Assembly (NCBI GenBank): GCA_007994965.1
Contig: VOPW01000001.1
Location: forward strand, 2,976,001-3,040,000
Length of the DNA: 64,000 nucleotides
Source of the DNA: Piscinibacter aquaticus
Lineage (GTDB): Bacteria; Pseudomonadota; Gammaproteobacteria; Burkholderiales; Burkholderiaceae_C
Reading direction: 5' to 3'
This document shows, piece by piece, positions 61,526 through 64,000 of the stretch. Position 1 is the first letter of the stretch. Every line of letters begins with the position of its first letter. Under the pieces are notes generated by a model, which was given only the letters and a program-made list of their open reading frames with translations, had not been told where the DNA came from and ran no database searches. The position numbers and the translations under genes were made by a program.

Positions 61526-63071
61526 GTGAACTTCCTTCATGACCTTCCCCTCGCCCGCCGCATGGCCATAGGCTTCGGCAGCGTGCTGCTGCTGCTGGCC
61601 GCCGTGGTCACCGTCGGCACCCTGGCCTTCGAATCGACCAGCGACGCCACTTCCGTGCTCATCGATGAAGACTGGGTCAAGGCCGAAGCGGTGTCGACGC
61701 TCGAAGGCGCGACACGTGCCAATGCCCGGCGCACGATGGAACTGCTGATCAGCGAGGATCCGGCTCGCCGGCGATGGTGCGCGAGCGCATCGCCGCCAAC
61801 CGCAAGACGGTCGACGAGACGCTCGCCACGCTGGACAAGCTGGTGCGCCGGCCCGAGGCCCGCGAGCTGCTCGGGCAGATCCAGAAGGCGCGACAGGAGT
61901 ACGTGGCCTCGTTCCGCCGGTCGATGCCGAGGTGGCCGCCGGCCAGCGCGATGCCGCCATCCGCCGCGTTCAGACCGAAACGCTGCCGCTGCTCGACGCG
62001 CTGCAGGAGCGCACCGGCGCACTGGCCCAGCTGCAGAAGAGGATGGCCCGTGACAGCGGCGCCACCGTGGTCGCCGACATCGATCGGGCCCAGACCCTGA
62101 TGGTGGTGCTGGGGCTGGGCGCCCTGCTGCTCGGCGCCGGCTTCGCCTTCGTGCTGTCGCGTTCGGTAACGCGGCCGGTCGCGAACGCGGTGCAGTTCGC
62201 ACGCCGCGTTGCCGAAGGCGATCTCGGCGCCTCGATCCAGGCCGAGGGCCGCGACGAGATCGCCACACTGGTGCGCACGCTCGCCGAGATGAACCAGCGC
62301 CTGTCCGGCGTGGTCGGTCAGGTGCGCGGCAACGCCGAGAGCGTGGCCACCGCCAGCGCGCAGATCGCGCAGGGCAATGCCGACCTCAGCCAGCGCACCG
62401 AGGAGCAGGCCAGCGCACTGCAGCAGACGGCGGCCTCGATGGAGCAGCTCGGCTCCACGGTCAGGCTCAATGCCGACAACGCGCGGCAGGCCAACCAGCT
62501 GGCGCTCGGCGCCTCGCAGGTGGCGCAGCGCGGCGGCGAGGTCGTCGGCGGTGGTGGCGACGATGGCAGGCATCCACGACAGCTCGCGGCGCATCGGCGA
62601 CATCATCGGCACGATCGACGGCATCGCCTTCCAGACCAACATCCTGGCGCTCAATGCCGCGGTGGAAGCGGCACGTGCCGGTGAGCAGGGCCGCGGCTTC
62701 GCCGTGGTGGCCGGCGAGGTGCGCAGCCTCGCGCAGCGCAGCGCCGGGCGGCGCGCGAGATCAAGCGGCTGATCACCGCCAGCGTCGAGCAGGTGGAACA
62801 GGGCAATGCGCTGGTCAGCGAGGCGGGCACGACGATGACGGAGATCGTCTCCTCGATCCGCCGCGTCAGCGACATCGTCGCCGAGATCAGCGCGGCCAGC
62901 GTCGAGCAGAGCAGTGGCGTGGGCCAGATCGGCGAGGCGGTGTCGCAGATGGACCAGGTGACGCAGCAGAACGCCGCGCTGGTGGAAGAAAGCGCCGCCG
63001 CAGCCGAGAGCCTGAAGCAGCAGGCCGATCAGCTCGTGCAGGCGGTGGCGGTGTTCAGGCTGGCGGCCTGA
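61526..63071 (+). CDS. Methyl-accepting chemotaxis protein, multiply frameshifted
   Basis: About 515 residues. The GTG at 61526 ([18 protein letters not shown]) is chosen because the preceding frame lacks a better start; an ATG at 61562 is the alternative. Membrane helix 1 is [20 protein letters not shown] four-helix-bundle ligand domain follows, then helix 2 ([20 protein letters not shown]), a HAMP domain, and the signalling domain with [20 protein letters not shown] and [18 protein letters not shown]. Breaks lie near 61770, 61928, 62555 and 62750. The ligand is unknown. No CheB/CheR-tethering pentapeptide at the C-terminus (ends FRLAA). Confidence 0.88.
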
Positions 63072-64000
63072 GTCGTTCGCGCAGCGCGGTCTTCAGCACC
63101 TTGCCGTAGTTGTTCTTCGGCAGCTCGGCGAGAAACTCGTAGCGCTTCGGCCGCTTGAAGCGCGCCATCTGCGCGAGGCAGTGCGCGTCGAGCGCCTCCG
63201 CGCCCGGGCTGGCACCGGGCGCGGCAACGACGAAGGCCACCACCACCTCGCCCCACTCGGCATCGGGCGCGCCCACCACCGCGGCCTCGGCCACGCCGGG
63301 CGCGGTGAGCAGCACCTCCTCCACCTCGCGCGGATAGATGTTGGAGCCGCCGCTGATGATCAGGTCCTTGCTGCGGTCCTTCAGCGTCAGGAAGCCGTCG
63401 GCATCGAGGCAGCCGACGTCGCCGGTGAACAGCCAGCCGTCGCGGATCGCTGCGGCGGTCGCCTCCGGATTGCGCCAGTAACCGGCCATCACGCTGTCGC
63501 CCTTGACGAGCACCTCGCCGATCTCGCCGGTGGGCAGAGAACGACCCTGCGCGTCGGCCACGCGAATGCGCACCGGCGTCTGCGCCACGCCCACCGAGGC
63601 GATGCGTTCGAGGTGGCGCGGGTGCGCGGTGTCCGTCAGGTGATGCCGGGCCAGCGCGGTGGCCACCATCGGCGTCTCGCCCTGGCCGTAGATCTGCACG
63701 AAGCGCGGGCCCATCACGGCCAGCGCCCGCTGGAGATCGGCCACGTACATCGGCGCGCCGCCGTAGACGATGGTCTTGAAGGCGCGGGCCGCATCGTCGG
63801 GCGTCAGGCCCTCGCGCCCGGCATGGTCGACGAGGCGCTTGACGATGGTCGGAGCGGCGAAGGTCGACAGCGGCCCGAGCCGCGCGCCCAGCGCGAACAG
63901 CTCGGCCGGATCGACACCGCCGGACGCCGGCACCACGTGACGTGCGCCGGCCATCAGATGCGGAATTGCATAGAGGCCGACGCCGTGCGACATCGGCGCG
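63055..64000 (-). CDS. AMP-dependent acyl-CoA synthetase/ligase, C-terminal part (truncated by window edge)
   Basis: The reverse strand is open from 64000 to a stop at 63055, about 315 residues, with no frame break. The adenylate-forming motifs are IYGQGETPMVATAL, LFTGDVGCLDADGFLTLKDR and GGSNIYPREVEEVLL, with the catalytic lysine in [19 protein letters not shown]. This is a class I adenylating enzyme such as an acyl- or aryl-CoA ligase; the N-terminal part is outside the window. It is convergent with the chemotaxis gene and overlaps it by 17 nt. The substrate is unknown; a CoA-ligase role in degrading an aromatic or fatty acid is plausible. Confidence 0.9.
   Translation of the reverse strand, partial: APMSHGVGLYAIPHLMAGARHVVPASGGVDPAELFALGARLGPLSTFAAPTIVKRLVDHAGREGLTPDDAARAFKTIVYGGAPMYVADLQRALAVMGPRFVQIYGQGETPMVATALARHHLTDTAHPRHLERIASVGVAQTPVRIRVADAQGRSLPTGEIGEVLVKGDSVMAGYWRNPEATAAAIRDGWLFTGDVGCLDADGFLTLKDRSKDLIISGGSNIYPREVEEVLLTAPGVAEAAVVGAPDAEWGEVVVAFVVAAPGASPGAEALDAHCLAQMARFKRPKRYEFLAELPKNNYGKVLKTALRERLRPPA

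Overview
This window is very GC-rich, gene-dense bacterial DNA with no stretch over 300 bases lacking a gene. Gene content points to a betaproteobacterium of the order Burkholderiales: chrA, a DUF6776-like anchor protein, an OlsB-like acyltransferase, an H-NS with a histone-H1-like tail, and a cytochrome cd1 denitrification operon. The Sphaerotilaceae/Comamonadaceae side is plausible, but that is inference. I see no tRNA, rRNA, CRISPR array, IS element or phage. About two thirds of the genes switch reading frame once or more within otherwise well-conserved proteins. I read this mainly as sequence error (single-base indels of both signs) rather than gene decay. Frameshifted genes are given their full extents with approximate breakpoints.

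Layout. 1-10.3 kb: a truncated 7TM sensor coupled to an MpaB/Lcp-type oxygenase; an RlmN-like radical SAM enzyme; a DUF6776-like protein; chrA; an overlapping gamma-glutamyltransferase / M16 peptidase / TRIC-channel set; an EamA transporter divergent from its likely LysR regulator. 11.3-16.8 kb: an MCE permease/MlaD/lipoprotein set without a visible ATPase, an OlsB-like acyltransferase, a cupin with a small cytochrome c, an unknown protein, and SUI1/YciH. 16.9-26.1 kb: UvrD-like helicase, H-NS, small unknowns, a HAD protein, a prolyl oligopeptidase, an orphan Hcp, a host-attachment protein, Hsp20 divergent from a Crp/Fnr regulator, and a B12/haem-type sensor protein.

26.1-38.9 kb: a bifunctional penicillin-binding protein; a Lon-like protease overlapped by a PAS histidine kinase and then a NarL-type regulator that carries an in-frame TAG; two hydrolase-fold proteins; a metzincin; DAHP synthase; a phosphoethanolamine-transferase-like sulfatase; a VOC protein. 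38.9-49.8 kb: a coherent catabolic locus. A three-subunit molybdenum hydroxylase in M-S-L order diverges from a TetR regulator across a perfect inverted repeat. TetR is followed by a VOC enzyme, an FAD monooxygenase and a complete branched-chain-type ABC importer (SBP, LivH, LivM, LivG, LivF). The substrate is unknown; an aromatic or N-heterocyclic compound is a reasonable guess.

50.4-58.8 kb: nirS-nirM-nirC-nirF-nirDL(fused)-nirG-nirH-nirJ-nirN, encoding cytochrome cd1 nitrite reductase, its electron donors and most of the haem d1 pathway. It is preceded by a TTGA-N6-TCAA box of the FNR/DNR type. nirE is not in the cluster. 58.8-64 kb: a diguanylate cyclase with TPR-like repeats, a Rieske-like protein in which one cluster histidine reads as asparagine, a methyl-accepting chemotaxis protein, and a truncated acyl-CoA synthetase.
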